Shown piece after piece: positions 1 through 8,043 of a stretch of 11,645 nucleotides of DNA. Every line of letters starts with the position of its first letter. The first letter of the stretch is position 1. The position numbers and the translations under genes were made by a program. The stretch lies in NCBI GenBank assembly GCA_023489025.1, contig JAMDCN010000159.1, positions 1 through 11,645 of the forward strand, given 5' to 3'. Under the pieces are notes generated by a model. It had not been told where the DNA came from. It ran no database searches and saw only the letters and a list, made by a program, of their open reading frames with translations. The DNA is from Deltaproteobacteria bacterium. GTDB lineage: Bacteria; Desulfobacterota_E; Deferrimicrobia; Deferrimicrobiales; Deferrimicrobiaceae.

Positions 1-1
1 G

Positions 2-367
2 GACTGCATCGGAACGGCGCTGCGCTACGGGCACTACGTCGCCACCCCGAAGAAGGAAGTGGTGATGATCGACAACATCGAACTGTTCCACCTGGAGGAG
101 ACCGACGTCCGCATCTTCGAGCCGATCCACGAGTTCCTCCCGAAGAAGGCGTATCCGGACGACCGGCAGAAGCGGGTGCGGCTTCAGGAGAAGATGCGGC
201 AGGAGTACGAGGCGGCGTATGCCGACCAGAGGACGGTGATCCGGAAGGCGTGGCCCGATATCGAGCGGTACCTGATCGAGATGCGGCGCAACATCCACGC
301 CTACGCGGGCGAGGTGTTCGAGACGGTGATGACCCGCGTCAAGGCCCAGGTGTTTTCCGGAAAGTAG
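2..367 (+). CDS. 3' end of an unrecognised protein (partial)
   Basis: An open frame enters from the left edge and ends at TAG 365-367; about 121 residues are visible and the true start lies outside the window. I do not recognise the family. The visible part begins with a short region containing RYGHYVATPKKEVVMIDN, followed by a highly charged, probably helical C-terminal half rich in Arg, Lys and Glu (QKRVRLQEKMRQEYEAAY, then a second amphipathic stretch). There are no membrane segments or Cys/His clusters. Its last 29 bases overlap, tail to tail, the small membrane-protein gene on the other strand. It is on the opposite strand from the catabolic operon, so it probably belongs to an unrelated transcription unit. 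Coding is supported by the long frame with GC-rich third positions and a protein-like composition; the function is unknown. Confidence 0.7.
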   Translation, partial: DCIGTALRYGHYVATPKKEVVMIDNIELFHLEETDVRIFEPIHEFLPKKAYPDDRQKRVRLQEKMRQEYEAAYADQRTVIRKAWPDIERYLIEMRRNIHAYAGEVFETVMTRVKAQVFSGK

Positions 368-599
368 TGCGGTTCCGCGCGAGGAACGCGCGTTCGACGA
401 GGTAGAACCCCGCGGGCAGCGCGGCCGCCGTGGCGATCACCTTCACCCCGAGCCGGACCGGCGGCGAGGCGACGCCCATCAGGTCCAGCGCGAAATCCGC
501 GAGCAAGGCTGCCGCGTAGACGGACCCCAACGTTCCGAAAACGATCGTGATCCCGAGCAGCAGGCGCGAGCCGGGGCGTATCCGGCGTTTTTCCGTCAT
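339..599 (-). CDS. small predicted two-helix membrane protein
   Basis: An 86-residue frame with ATG at 599-597. A purine-rich AGGGAG lies about 12 nt upstream, which is a rather long spacing. The basic N-terminus (MTEKRRIRPGSR) is followed by two hydrophobic stretches, about residues 13-40 (LLLGITIVFGTLGSVYAAAL) and 50-70 (VKVIATAAALPAGFYLVERA), then a basic tail. This is consistent with a two-helix inner-membrane protein with both ends in the cytoplasm. It starts 69 bp after the stop of the isochorismatase-like gene and is read in the same direction, so it could be the last, tenth member of the operon or a separate gene. Its end overlaps the convergent gene by 29 bp. No family is recognised. 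The hydrophobic pattern and the proper ATG make it more likely real than a shadow, but this is not certain. Confidence 0.5.
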   Translation of the reverse strand: MTEKRRIRPGSRLLLGITIVFGTLGSVYAAALLADFALDLMGVASPPVRLGVKVIATAAALPAGFYLVERAFLARNRTTFRKTPGP

Positions 600-637
600 C
601 TTTCGATGCGGCTCCCTGGCGGTTCGGGTGGAGTGGC

Positions 638-659
638 GGGCATGCGGCGTCGCTTGCCC
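638..659. other. GC-rich imperfect hairpin
   Basis: An inverted repeat lies just downstream of the isochorismatase-like gene: GGGCA (638-642) pairs with TGCCC (655-659), there is one T/T mismatch, then GCG (644-646) pairs with CGC (651-653) around a 4-nt loop. No run of T follows on either strand, so it is not a canonical intrinsic terminator. It could stabilise the mRNA 3' end or help a Rho-dependent stop between 669 and 599. Confidence 0.4.
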
Positions 660-668
660 GTAGTCGGA

Positions 669-1226
669 TCATACCACCGCGCTGATGTTCCGAATCCAAT
701 CGGCGGCCGTCAGTACCTTGCTGAACCGCATCGCCTGGGTGACGAGGATCGCCCGGTGGAGTTCCTCGTCCTTGACGCTGCCCGCATCGTTCTTGACGGA
801 CAGGGTTCCCGTGGCGTCCGACAGAAACTCCACGGAAAAGCCGGCGTGGAATGCCTGACGGGCGGTGGCGTCGCAGCACATCTGGGTCATGTATCCGCAG
901 ATTGCGACGGTGTCGACCCCTTCCTTCCGAAGCCACTCCTCCAGCCCTGTCCCGGTGAAGCTGCCCGGAAACCTCTTCTCGAGGAGCAGGTCGTAGACCC
1001 GGCGCCGCACCTCCTCGTGGAGCTCCCAACCGTGGGTATTCGGTACGAACGCCTTCGCGTCCGGTTGGGTCGATGTGTGCCGGATCACGACCACCGGTAC
1101 GCCCGATCCGAGGGCCGTGTCCATCGCTTTGAGGATATTTCCGAGGCTCCCCTCCGGGTAGGTCACAGGCAGCATCCCGGTAAAATATTCGTTCTGCACG
1201 TCGATTACCAGGAGCGCGCGTCTCAT
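669..1226 (-). CDS. isochorismatase-family cysteine hydrolase
   Basis: A 185-residue, single-domain, soluble protein of the isochorismatase/nicotinamidase superfamily, of the usual length. The triad is visible: Asp9 in [10 protein letters not shown], Lys84 in LEKRFPGSF, and Cys117 in [15 protein letters not shown], with the family's T-A-R after it. This superfamily uses the Cys to attack amide or carbamoyl bonds (nicotinamide, N-carbamoyl amino acids, ureidoacrylate) or hydrolyses isochorismate. Sequence alone does not give the substrate. The ATG at 1226 is one base past the TGA of the NimA-like gene, so translation is probably coupled. Lying at the tail of an omega-amino-acid operon, an amidase that frees an amino acid or ammonia from an amide is a reasonable guess, but that is inference. 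The family call is firm. Confidence 0.9.
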   Translation of the reverse strand: MRRALLVIDVQNEYFTGMLPVTYPEGSLGNILKAMDTALGSGVPVVVIRHTSTQPDAKAFVPNTHGWELHEEVRRRVYDLLLEKRFPGSFTGTGLEEWLRKEGVDTVAICGYMTQMCCDATARQAFHAGFSVEFLSDATGTLSVKNDAGSVKDEELHRAILVTQAMRFSKVLTAADWIRNISAVV

Positions 1227-1227
1227 C

Positions 1228-1698
1228 TCATCCCTTTCTTGGGAACCCGGATACCTTCCCGGAAATCTCGCGGATCGCCACCTTGATCACGGCGATCTTC
1301 CGGAGCATCTCTTCGGAGAATTCGTACGGGCCGGCGGTGTACTGCCCCATGATGATTTTCAGGGCCGCGCTCTTCCCACCGGGGTCTTCGACAAACGACG
1401 CGGTCCCGGACCCGATCACGCTTCGGTAACGCATCGTCCAGCCGCACGACGCCTCCGACCGGACCGGTTCCGCGTCGACGTCGAACTCGAAGCAGACGAC
1501 CGCGTTTCTCTTCAGGAGGTCGACCTTCTTTCCCGCGGGAGCGGAGTGGAAATAGAGAGCGCTCCCGTCGTAGCCGAAACAGAGCGGGACGAGGTACGGG
1601 CGTTCCCCGTCAAGCAGGGCCAGCCGGCACACCTTCGACCGCCGCATGATGCCGTCGATCTCATCGCGATCCGAGATCTGCTTGTCTGCCCTTCGCAA
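1228..1698 (-). CDS. NimA-like pyridoxamine 5'-phosphate oxidase-family flavin-binding protein
   Basis: A 156-residue protein with the split-barrel PPOX fold, closest in pattern to the NimA/nitroimidazole-resistance group. The motifs run [20 protein letters not shown] (24-43), [15 protein letters not shown] with the NimA-type His51, and [20 protein letters not shown] (85-104). Members bind FMN or related cofactors; the physiological reaction of most is unknown. Start choice: the frame is open farther upstream (an in-frame ATG at 1755), but TTG at 1698-1696 has a strong GGGAGGT six bases before it and gives the family-typical opening (M)[14 protein letters not shown]. It therefore starts 4 bp after the TAG of the EamA permease gene, and its ribosome site lies in the end of that gene. 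Its role in the operon is not obvious. It might protect against, or use, a reactive semialdehyde or a flavin; this is speculation. Confidence 0.88.
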   Translation of the reverse strand: MRRADKQISDRDEIDGIMRRSKVCRLALLDGERPYLVPLCFGYDGSALYFHSAPAGKKVDLLKRNAVVCFEFDVDAEPVRSEASCGWTMRYRSVIGSGTASFVEDPGGKSAALKIIMGQYTAGPYEFSEEMLRKIAVIKVAIREISGKVSGFPRKG

Positions 1699-1702
1699 CG
1701 GT

Positions 1703-2719
1703 CTACCTCCCTTCCGCCACGTCGGGTATCGTTCGATGATTCGTAACGCGCCCATGGGCAACGACCAGGAGAATTCCCGCGCCGACAACGGCAACCCCGC
1801 CGACGAACTGCAGCGCGGTCAACCTCTCGCCGAGCAGAACAGCCGACCCGGCAATCGTGAGGAACGGGGAGGCCATTAATACCCCGTCGGACACCACCGC
1901 GCCGACATCCTTGAGGGAACGGTAATATAGCACGTGCCAGAATGCGATTCCGATCAACGACGAACCGATCAGAATCGCCCAGGCCCGGAGGTCCATGACG
2001 TGGAATGTGGAAAAATCCCCGAACAGGAACATCAGGAACATCAGGAACATCGTCGTGTAGACGCTGACGACCCAGAAACTCAAGACGGAAGAATATCCCG
2101 ACATATACTTCTTCACGGTAACCGGATATCCCCCCCACGAGACGGCCATGAAGAGGAGCAGGGAATAACCGAAAGCGGTCGTACCCCCGCCGCCGTATCC
2201 TCCGATCTTCTCCGCCGACAAAAGCGCCAGTCCGATCAGCGATCCCGATCCGCCGATCCAGAACGCCGACATTTTCGCCAATCGTCTCTCGTCGGGGAAC
2301 AGAAGGAAACTGTACACGACCGTGAACGGGAAGGCGAGTTTGGCGGCAAAACCGATCATGCCGGCCTCCGCGTATTTCCCCACCAATCCCCAGACAACCT
2401 GGGTCACGAGATTGATTGCCGCGGGGACGATCGCCGCAACCCAGATCGGGCTGCGGACGCTCAGGTCGGAAAATGCGCCGAAGCCGCCGCTGTCGGGCCG
2501 GTTCCTGCGCCTCCTGGCAATGATGAACGGCAACCAGAAAACAGGTGCAACCGAATAGCGCAGTGCATTGACGACCCAGCAATCGAGTCCCAATCCTCCA
2601 TCCCCCCGCGATTTCAACAGATAGCGAAGGAAGATCGGAACGGATCCGGAGCCGATCAGCGCCAGAGAAAGGAGAAGAGGCGCGACAACCCGTCGCCGCC
2701 GTTTTTCAGACGGGATCAC
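1703..2719 (-). CDS. EamA/DMT-family permease (10 membrane helices)
   Basis: A hydrophobic protein of about 338 residues with the two-fold five-helix repeat typical of the drug/metabolite transporter superfamily. The first repeat begins at VVAPLLLSLALIGSG. The second ends with the characteristic DVGAVVSDGVLMASPFLTIA, LLGERLTALQFVGG and VVGAGILLVVA segments. EamA proteins mostly export amino acids or metabolites, though some import. Start choice: the frame is open to a TTG at 2839 inside the preceding gene, but those 40 residues are polar and unlike the family. GTG at 2719 puts a short basic N-terminus (IPSEKRRRR) before helix 1. No strong ribosome site precedes it, so the start is uncertain. 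It begins 65 bp after the MmsA stop, and its stop is 4 bp before the next gene. In this operon it may relieve accumulation of an intermediate or be a second uptake route. Confidence 0.88.
   Translation of the reverse strand: MIPSEKRRRRVVAPLLLSLALIGSGSVPIFLRYLLKSRGDGGLGLDCWVVNALRYSVAPVFWLPFIIARRRRNRPDSGGFGAFSDLSVRSPIWVAAIVPAAINLVTQVVWGLVGKYAEAGMIGFAAKLAFPFTVVYSFLLFPDERRLAKMSAFWIGGSGSLIGLALLSAEKIGGYGGGGTTAFGYSLLLFMAVSWGGYPVTVKKYMSGYSSVLSFWVVSVYTTMFLMFLMFLFGDFSTFHVMDLRAWAILIGSSLIGIAFWHVLYYRSLKDVGAVVSDGVLMASPFLTIAGSAVLLGERLTALQFVGGVAVVGAGILLVVAHGRVTNHRTIPDVAEGR
1705..1711 (-). promoter_or_regulatory. ribosome binding site deciding a TTG start
   Basis: GGGAGGT on the minus strand, 6 nt before TTG 1698-1696. 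It overlaps the stop codon of the permease gene upstream. It is the best Shine-Dalgarno match near any candidate start of the NimA-like gene and suggests translational coupling with the permease. Confidence 0.75.
2025..2051. repeat. three tandem copies of a 9-bp unit inside the permease gene
   Basis: AGGAACATC occurs three times back to back (2025-2033, 2034-2042, 2043-2051). Read on the minus strand it encodes repeated Met-Phe-Leu in a transmembrane helix (MFLMFLMFLF). Since 9 bp is three codons, copy-number change would lengthen or shorten the helix without a frameshift. Confidence 0.85.
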
Positions 2720-2784
2720 GAAAGCGGTACCATGGTTTCGACTGCCCGGAGACCACGGATATCGTCCCCGGAACAGTTCGCACC

Positions 2785-4296
2785 CTATTTCATGGTCGGC
2801 ATGACATATTCGGCGCCCTTCCGTATTCCGGTAGGCCAACGCGAGGTGATCGTCTTCAGGCGGGTGTAGAACGAGACCCCTTCGGGGCCATGCATGTATA
2901 GATCCCCGAAGAGGGAACGTTTCCAGCCTCCGAAACTATGGAATGCCATCGGTACGGGAATCGGCACATTGATCCCGACCATACCGGCCTGGACCCGCGC
3001 GGAGAATTCCCGGGCGGTATCGCCATCCCGCGTGAAGACAGCGGTCCCGTTTCCGAATTCGTGTTCGTTGGCGATGCGTAGCGCCGTTTCGAAATCCGGG
3101 GCGCGCACGACCGCCAGGACGGGCCCGAAGATTTCCTCCTTGCAGATCCTCATGTCGGGCGTCACCCGGTCGAACAGGCAGCCTCCCAGGAAGAAACCGT
3201 TCTCGCGGCCAGGCACGTTAAGGCCGCGGCCATCCACGACGAGCGTCGCGCCCTCCTTCACCCCGAGATCCACGTATCCTTTGACCTTCATTAGATGTTC
3301 CCGCGTGACCAGTGGGCCCATTTCCGAGTCGGGGCGGCTTCCGGGCCCGATCTTGAGCTTCCCGAGCTGCTCCTTCAATTTTGCGACCAATGCGTCGCCG
3401 ACCTGGTTTCCCACGGCGACTGCCACGGATATCGCCATGCAGCGCTCTCCGGCGGATCCATAGGCGGCACCCATCAGCGCTTCGACCGCCTGGTCCAGGT
3501 CCGCGTCGGGCATGACGATCGCGTGGTTCTTCGCCCCGCCCAACGCCTGGACCCGCTTTCCCAGAGTCGCCGACGTCTTGTAGACGTACTCCGCCACCGG
3601 CGTGGAACCGACGAAGCTGACGGCGGCCACTTTCGGATGGGTCAACAGCGCATCCACGGCAACCTTGTCTCCGTTGACGACGTTGAGCACTCCGGGAGGA
3701 AGGCCCGCCTCGGCCAATAGCTCGGCAAGCCGCATGGAGCAGGAGGGGTCCTTCTCGGAAGCCTTCAGGACAAACGTATTTCCGCAGGCGATCGCCATCG
3801 GGAACATCCACATCGGCACCATGGCGGGAAAATTGAACGGTGTGATCCCCGCGCATACCCCGATCGGCTGCCGGACCGAGTTGCTGTCCACGCCGGTGCC
3901 CACACTCTCCGAAAAACTTCCCTTGAGGAGGTGGGGAATCCCGCAGGCAAACTCCACCACCTCGATTCCCCGCGTCACGGAACCCCGCGCGTCACTGAGC
4001 ACCTTCCCGTGTTCGGCCGTGACCAGGGCAGCCAGTTCATCGGCGTGACGGTCGAGCAGTTCCTTGAAGCGAAACATGACCCTCGCCCTGCGAAGCGGCG
4101 GAGTGGCCGCCCATGCCGGGAATGCCGCGGCGGCGGCCAGGACGGCGTTTTCCATCTCGGGCCGGCTTGCAAATGCGACGCGTTTGGTCACCTCTCCGGC
4201 GGCCGGGTCATAAATATCGCCGTACCGGCCGCTCGCGCCGGGAACCGTCTTTCCGTCGATGAAATGCCCTATCGTTGTGGCCGCCGACGTTTTCAC
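2785..4296 (-). CDS. mmsA: CoA-acylating (methyl)malonate-semialdehyde dehydrogenase
   Basis: A 503-residue aldehyde dehydrogenase of full length. Such enzymes oxidise methylmalonate or malonate semialdehyde with NAD+ and CoA to propionyl-CoA or acetyl-CoA plus CO2, in valine, beta-alanine and inositol breakdown. Diagnostic features of this subfamily are [20 protein letters not shown] with Asn155, VLKASEKDP (Lys178), [17 protein letters not shown] in place of the usual catalytic-Glu ELGGK motif, GSAGERCMA with nucleophile Cys286 beside Arg285, and KEEIFGPV (386-393). Arg109 and Arg285 probably correspond to the two carboxylate-recognising arginines described for the Bacillus enzyme. The start is GTG at 4296 with an AAGGAG about 11 nt upstream, 55 bp after the gabT stop. 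Sitting directly behind an omega-aminotransferase, it fits oxidation of malonate semialdehyde made from beta-alanine, or a similar beta-amino acid product. Confidence 0.93.
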   Translation of the reverse strand: MKTSAATTIGHFIDGKTVPGASGRYGDIYDPAAGEVTKRVAFASRPEMENAVLAAAAAFPAWAATPPLRRARVMFRFKELLDRHADELAALVTAEHGKVLSDARGSVTRGIEVVEFACGIPHLLKGSFSESVGTGVDSNSVRQPIGVCAGITPFNFPAMVPMWMFPMAIACGNTFVLKASEKDPSCSMRLAELLAEAGLPPGVLNVVNGDKVAVDALLTHPKVAAVSFVGSTPVAEYVYKTSATLGKRVQALGGAKNHAIVMPDADLDQAVEALMGAAYGSAGERCMAISVAVAVGNQVGDALVAKLKEQLGKLKIGPGSRPDSEMGPLVTREHLMKVKGYVDLGVKEGATLVVDGRGLNVPGRENGFFLGGCLFDRVTPDMRICKEEIFGPVLAVVRAPDFETALRIANEHEFGNGTAVFTRDGDTAREFSARVQAGMVGINVPIPVPMAFHSFGGWKRSLFGDLYMHGPEGVSFYTRLKTITSRWPTGIRKGAEYVMPTMK

Positions 4297-4351
4297 TATC
4301 GTTTCTTCTCCTTTTCGGTTTTTCCTGTTCCCGGACTCTTGTCGTTCCGCG

Positions 4352-5698
4352 TCACTTGCGGCAGACCACGTCCGTGGACTCTTCGAAAATCCCGATGGCC
4401 TGATCCAGTTGGGATTCCGTGATGACCAACGGTGGCAGAAACCGGACGACGTTGCTGAAGATTCCGGCCCCCATCACCAGAAGCCCCCGCTTGAGGCACT
4501 CTCCGATGATGGCGATCACCTCGTCCCTCGCGGGCTCCTTGGTCTCCCGGTTCTTGACGAACTCGACCGCGACCATCGCACCCAGGGACCGGACATCGCC
4601 GATCGCGGGACACCGTTCTTGGAGCGATTTCATCCTGTGCGTTAATACTGCGCCGATCTTCTCCGCCCGGCCGCACAGGTCTTCCTTTTGAATGAAATCG
4701 ATGGTGGCCAGCGCGGCGGTGCAGGCCACGGGATTTCCGCCATACGTCCCACCGACACGTCCCGGCGTCGGAGCGTCCATGATGTCTTCCCGCCCCACGA
4801 CGGCGCTCAACGGCATGCCGGAGGCGATCGACTTGGCCAGCGTCATGATATCGGGCGCAACACCGTAATGTTCCACGGCGAACATCTTCCCCGTCCTGGC
4901 AAATCCCGTCTGGACCTCGTCCGCGATGAAGACGATTTCATGCTCTTCGCAAATCGCCTTGAGGCCCGGCAGAAACTCCTTCGGGGGGACGATGAATCCC
5001 CCTTCCCCCTGAACGGGCTCGATAATCATGGAGCCGATGCCGGACGGATCGGCTTCGCTGACGAAGAACCGCTTGAAGTATTCCAGGCAGTGCAGTCCGC
5101 ACTCGGGATAGTTTGACTGAAAGATGCACCTGTAACAGTACGCCGAGGGGACTTTGTAAACCTCCGGCGCGAACGGACCGAATTCGTGTTTGTAGGGCCT
5201 GACCTTGCTGGTCAGGCTCATGGTCAGCAGGGTGCGGCCGTGGTACCCCGCTTCAAAGGCGATCACACCGGTCTTTTTCGTCGCGGCCCTGGCTATTTTC
5301 ACGGCGTTTTCGACCGCTTCCGAGCCGCTATTTACCAGCATGGCCTTCTTCGGGGCGCTACCCGGAGTGATCTTCGCGAGCGTCTCGGCGAGTTCCACGT
5401 AAGGCGCATACATCGACACCATGAAACAGGTGTGGAGAAGACGCTCCGATTGCGCCTTGACGGCATCGACCACCGGATCGGGGCAGTGCCCGGCATTCAC
5501 CACACCGATCCCGCTGGAAAAATCGATGTACCGGTTGCCGTCGATGTCGCGGACGACGGAGCCTTTCGCACTTTCCACGAAGATCGGGGCGACGCTGGAG
5601 ATTCCCCTCGCCACGTATCTCCGTTTTTTTTCGAGCAGATTTTCTGTTTTTCCGCCGGGAGGCGAAATCATATTCGCCAGTTCGGTGCCCCTCAACAT
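4352..5698 (-). CDS. gabT: GabT-type class III omega-aminotransferase
   Basis: A 448-residue fold-type I PLP enzyme of normal length that moves the terminal amino group of GABA or a related omega-amino acid to 2-oxoglutarate or pyruvate, giving a semialdehyde. Visible are [14 protein letters not shown] (28-40), [15 protein letters not shown] (123-137) for the PLP phosphate, YHGRT (152-156), Asp260 in FIADEVQTG, the Schiff-base Lys289 in [11 protein letters not shown], and [15 protein letters not shown]. An insertion [17 protein letters not shown] (188-204) contributes four cysteines. Start choice: ATG 5698-5696 lies 9 nt after AAGGAG; a TTG three bases earlier is also possible. It follows the ABC ATPase gene by 68 bp. 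The exact amino donor (GABA, beta-alanine, 5-aminovalerate, beta-aminoisobutyrate) cannot be read from sequence; the neighbouring MmsA and the gabD start at the right edge support short omega-amino acids. Confidence 0.9.
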   Translation of the reverse strand: MLRGTELANMISPPGGKTENLLEKKRRYVARGISSVAPIFVESAKGSVVRDIDGNRYIDFSSGIGVVNAGHCPDPVVDAVKAQSERLLHTCFMVSMYAPYVELAETLAKITPGSAPKKAMLVNSGSEAVENAVKIARAATKKTGVIAFEAGYHGRTLLTMSLTSKVRPYKHEFGPFAPEVYKVPSAYCYRCIFQSNYPECGLHCLEYFKRFFVSEADPSGIGSMIIEPVQGEGGFIVPPKEFLPGLKAICEEHEIVFIADEVQTGFARTGKMFAVEHYGVAPDIMTLAKSIASGMPLSAVVGREDIMDAPTPGRVGGTYGGNPVACTAALATIDFIQKEDLCGRAEKIGAVLTHRMKSLQERCPAIGDVRSLGAMVAVEFVKNRETKEPARDEVIAIIGECLKRGLLVMGAGIFSNVVRFLPPLVITESQLDQAIGIFEESTDVVCRK

Positions 5699-5766
5699 CA
5701 ATGTCTTCTCCTTAATGTGGACGTCGGACGGTCAATGAACACACCCAAAGAACAAGAATCGCCGGA

Positions 5767-6489
5767 CTATAGAATTTTGCTGAAAAAGGCGGCCGCTCGA
5801 TCCGTTTTTGGGTTCTCGAAGATCTCTTCGGGCGATCCATCCTCCACGATTAATCCGTCGTCCATGAAGACCACGTGGTTCGCCACTTCCCGGGCGAACC
5901 CCATCAGGTGGGTCACAACGATCATGGTCATGCCCTCCAACGCCAGTTGCTTCATGACCGATAACACTTCGCCCACCAGTTCCGGATCGAGCGCCGAAGT
6001 CGCCTCGTCGAACAACATCACCGCCGGCTCCATGGCAAGCGCCCTCGCGATGGCGACGCGTTGTTGCTGTCCCCCCGACAGTTCCGAGGGAAAGGAATGT
6101 TCCCTGCCGGAAAGCCCCACTTTCCGAAGCAGCTCCGTTGCCAGCGCTTCCGCGTCTCGTCGCGGCATCTTCTTCGTCACGGTCGGCCCCAAGGTGACGT
6201 TGTGCAGCGCATTCATGTGGGGAAACAGGTTGAATTGCTGAAATACCATTCCGACTTCGCATCGTATTCTGTAGACATCGGCCGTCTTCGAAAGAATGTT
6301 TTCCCCTCCGATGCGGATCTCGCCTTCCTGCACCTCCTCCAGACGATTGATGCACCGAAGCAGCGTGCTCTTTCCGGATCCGCTTGGGCCGACTACGACG
6401 ACGACATCCCCTTTATTGACCTGCAGATTGACCCCTTTGAGTACGTGCGTTTGCCCAAAGTATTTATGCAAATTCACGATTTCGATCAT
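5767..6489 (-). CDS. polar amino-acid ABC transporter ATPase (GlnQ/HisP type)
   Basis: A 240-residue nucleotide-binding subunit, exactly the usual size. Its ATP-site elements are Walker [10 protein letters not shown] (34-42), Q-loop [10 protein letters not shown] (82-91), signature [16 protein letters not shown] (137-152), Walker [14 protein letters not shown] (157-169) and H-loop His194. It powers uptake through the permease encoded just before it. The frame is open far upstream, but the ATG at 6489 gives the family start [12 protein letters not shown] and forms the ATGA overlap with the permease stop (6489-6486), a hallmark of translational coupling. A homodimer would sit on the cytoplasmic side of the permease dimer. 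Confidence 0.96.
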   Translation of the reverse strand: MIEIVNLHKYFGQTHVLKGVNLQVNKGDVVVVVGPSGSGKSTLLRCINRLEEVQEGEIRIGGENILSKTADVYRIRCEVGMVFQQFNLFPHMNALHNVTLGPTVTKKMPRRDAEALATELLRKVGLSGREHSFPSELSGGQQQRVAIARALAMEPAVMLFDEATSALDPELVGEVLSVMKQLALEGMTMIVVTHLMGFAREVANHVVFMDDGLIVEDGSPEEIFENPKTDRAAAFFSKIL

Positions 6490-7139
6490 TTCAGCCGGTA
6501 TTTCCTTTCCATGGAATGGACCAGGAGTGCCAGCAGTTGGGTCAGTAGGATGTAGATAAGGGCCACCATGGAGTAGACCGTCAAGTTCTCGAACGTCGTG
6601 GAGGCAATGAGTTGCCCGGAACGGGTTAATTCGCGAACGGTGATCACGGACGCCAGCGAAGAATCCTTGAGCAGGATGATGCAGGAGGTTCCCAACGGAG
6701 GAAGGATGATCCGGGCGGCCTGCGGAAGTACGATGCGTCTCAGGATCTGATGATGCTTGAGTCCGAGCGAGGTGGCGGCCTCCCACTGTCCCAGCGGGAT
6801 CGACATGATTCCGGCCCGGAAGATCTCCGCATGGTATGCCCCGTAACAGATGCTCAAGCTGAGAACCGCGGCCTCAAGGGCACCCAACGTGATGCCGAGA
6901 TCCGGCAAAACGAAATAGACGTAAAACATCTGCACGAGCAGGGGAGTTCCCCGGACGACGTTGATCAGGATTCGAACAGGTCTGTTGATCAACTTCCGCT
7001 TCGAGAGAAGTGCCTGGCTGAACACGAAACCGAAAATCGTGCTCAGGATGATCCCGAGAACCGTTATCTCGATCGTGTACTGCGTCCCCTTGATCAGGCT
7101 GGGCAGAAACTCATGAAATTTGTTTATGAGATTTTGCAT
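6486..7139 (-). CDS. polar amino-acid ABC transporter permease
   Basis: A 217-residue His/Glu/Gln/Arg-type permease. The N-terminal [20 protein letters not shown], the RGTPLLVQ motif (63-70) and the EAA cytoplasmic loop from about 120 to 140 ([20 protein letters not shown]), which docks on the ATPase, are all present, with about five hydrophobic segments. One permease gene implies a homodimer. It starts at ATG 7139, 40 bp after the binding-protein stop, with only a weak GAGGG upstream, and its TGA overlaps the ATPase start by 4 bp. Confidence 0.95.
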   Translation of the reverse strand: MQNLINKFHEFLPSLIKGTQYTIEITVLGIILSTIFGFVFSQALLSKRKLINRPVRILINVVRGTPLLVQMFYVYFVLPDLGITLGALEAAVLSLSICYGAYHAEIFRAGIMSIPLGQWEAATSLGLKHHQILRRIVLPQAARIILPPLGTSCIILLKDSSLASVITVRELTRSGQLIASTTFENLTVYSMVALIYILLTQLLALLVHSMERKYRLK

Positions 7140-7179
7140 TGTTACGTCGCCCTCGGCTCCGATTCGGACATGGTATTGA

Positions 7180-7968
7180 TCACTGTCCCCACTTCTTCAA
7201 AATGTCCTTGAGCATGCCCTTGGCTTTCATTTCCGCCACGATCTTGTTGATCTCATTTTTCAATTTCTGATCCTCTTTGCGAACGCCCACCCCGAGATCC
7301 CCGCACATGACCGGCTGGTAGGAATCAACCAGGCGAACTTTGAATTCCGGTTTCGATTTGCTCAAATACCCCGCGATCGGCCCATCGATGACCGCCGCAT
7401 CCAGCCGGTCGTTCGAGATATCCATCATGATCTCGCCCGCCTGTTCGTAGATCTTGAGGTTCTTCACGCCCTTATCTTCCAGCGCCTTGGCGTAGATAGT
7501 GCCCACCTGCGCGCCGACGCGAAGACCCTTGATGTCGGCCATCGACTTATATTGCCTTGTGTCGCTGGCCTTTACGATCAATCCCTCGCAGTAGGGGAAG
7601 ATGGGATCGGAAAAGTCGATGACCTCTTTCCGCTTCTCCGTGATCACCATTGCCGCCGCGAGGAGATCGACTTTTTTCCCGGTGAGGGAAGGGATCAACG
7701 CCGACCAGGGCGTTTCGACGATCCGTAATTTGACTCCCAGGCGGTTTGCGACATATTTCATCGCGTCGATCATGGTTCCGTCGATTTCGCTGGTCTTCAT
7801 GTTGAGGAACGTGGTCGGGACGCCGGTGACCGTGGATGCGATCACCAGTTCACCGGATTTCTTGACCCTTTCCAGCGAGTCATCGCCAAGAGCCGGGAAA
7901 GAAAATCCACTGATGAAGAACATCGCGACAAGCAGAACACCCATTCCGTGGAAGCGCCGGTTTCTCAT
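7180..7968 (-). CDS. periplasmic amino-acid binding protein of the ABC importer
   Basis: A 262-residue family-3 extracellular solute-binding protein. The N-terminus is a Sec signal peptide: basic MRNRRFHG, hydrophobic core to about residue 25, likely cut after ALG (28). There is no lipobox Cys, so it is free in the periplasm. Typical segments follow: GTMIDAMKYVANRLGVKL, TPWSALIPSLTGKKVDLL, MVITEKRKEVIDFSDP with Arg113 (position of the ligand-carboxylate arginine) and LDAAVIDGPIAGYL with Asp195 (position of the alpha-amino-binding acid). These suggest an alpha-amino acid moiety is bound, but side-chain specificity is not readable. The start at ATG 7968 is set by GAGGAGGG 3-5 nt upstream and by the signal peptide; the frame runs upstream without an alternative of this quality. 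It lies 75 bp after the LysDH-like gene. Confidence 0.95.
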   Translation of the reverse strand: MRNRRFHGMGVLLVAMFFISGFSFPALGDDSLERVKKSGELVIASTVTGVPTTFLNMKTSEIDGTMIDAMKYVANRLGVKLRIVETPWSALIPSLTGKKVDLLAAAMVITEKRKEVIDFSDPIFPYCEGLIVKASDTRQYKSMADIKGLRVGAQVGTIYAKALEDKGVKNLKIYEQAGEIMMDISNDRLDAAVIDGPIAGYLSKSKPEFKVRLVDSYQPVMCGDLGVGVRKEDQKLKNEINKIVAEMKAKGMLKDILKKWGQ

Positions 7969-8043
7969 AATCCCTCCTCGTAGTTTGAAATCAGGTTCAT
8001 CCGTCGAACCCACCTCTTGCTCAATGTCGATCGCCCTCGTTCG

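Noticed and set aside
301..1029. Minus-strand frame of 242 codons overlapping the isochorismatase-like gene
   Set aside because: Arg/Gly/Pro-rich translation typical of a shifted frame; the other frame holds the conserved triad.
2720..2839. Forty-residue N-terminal extension of the EamA permease from a TTG
   Set aside because: Polar, family-unlike residues overlapping the MmsA gene; GTG 2719 gives a standard N-terminus. The ATG within CCATGG near 2731 is out of frame and soon meets a stop.
1934..2869. Plus-strand frame of 311 codons
   Set aside because: Antisense to the EamA permease; strongly charged shadow of hydrophobic codons, no motifs.
5186..6241. Plus-strand frame of 351 codons
   Set aside because: Antisense across the gabT-ATPase boundary; both real genes have complete catalytic motifs on the other strand.
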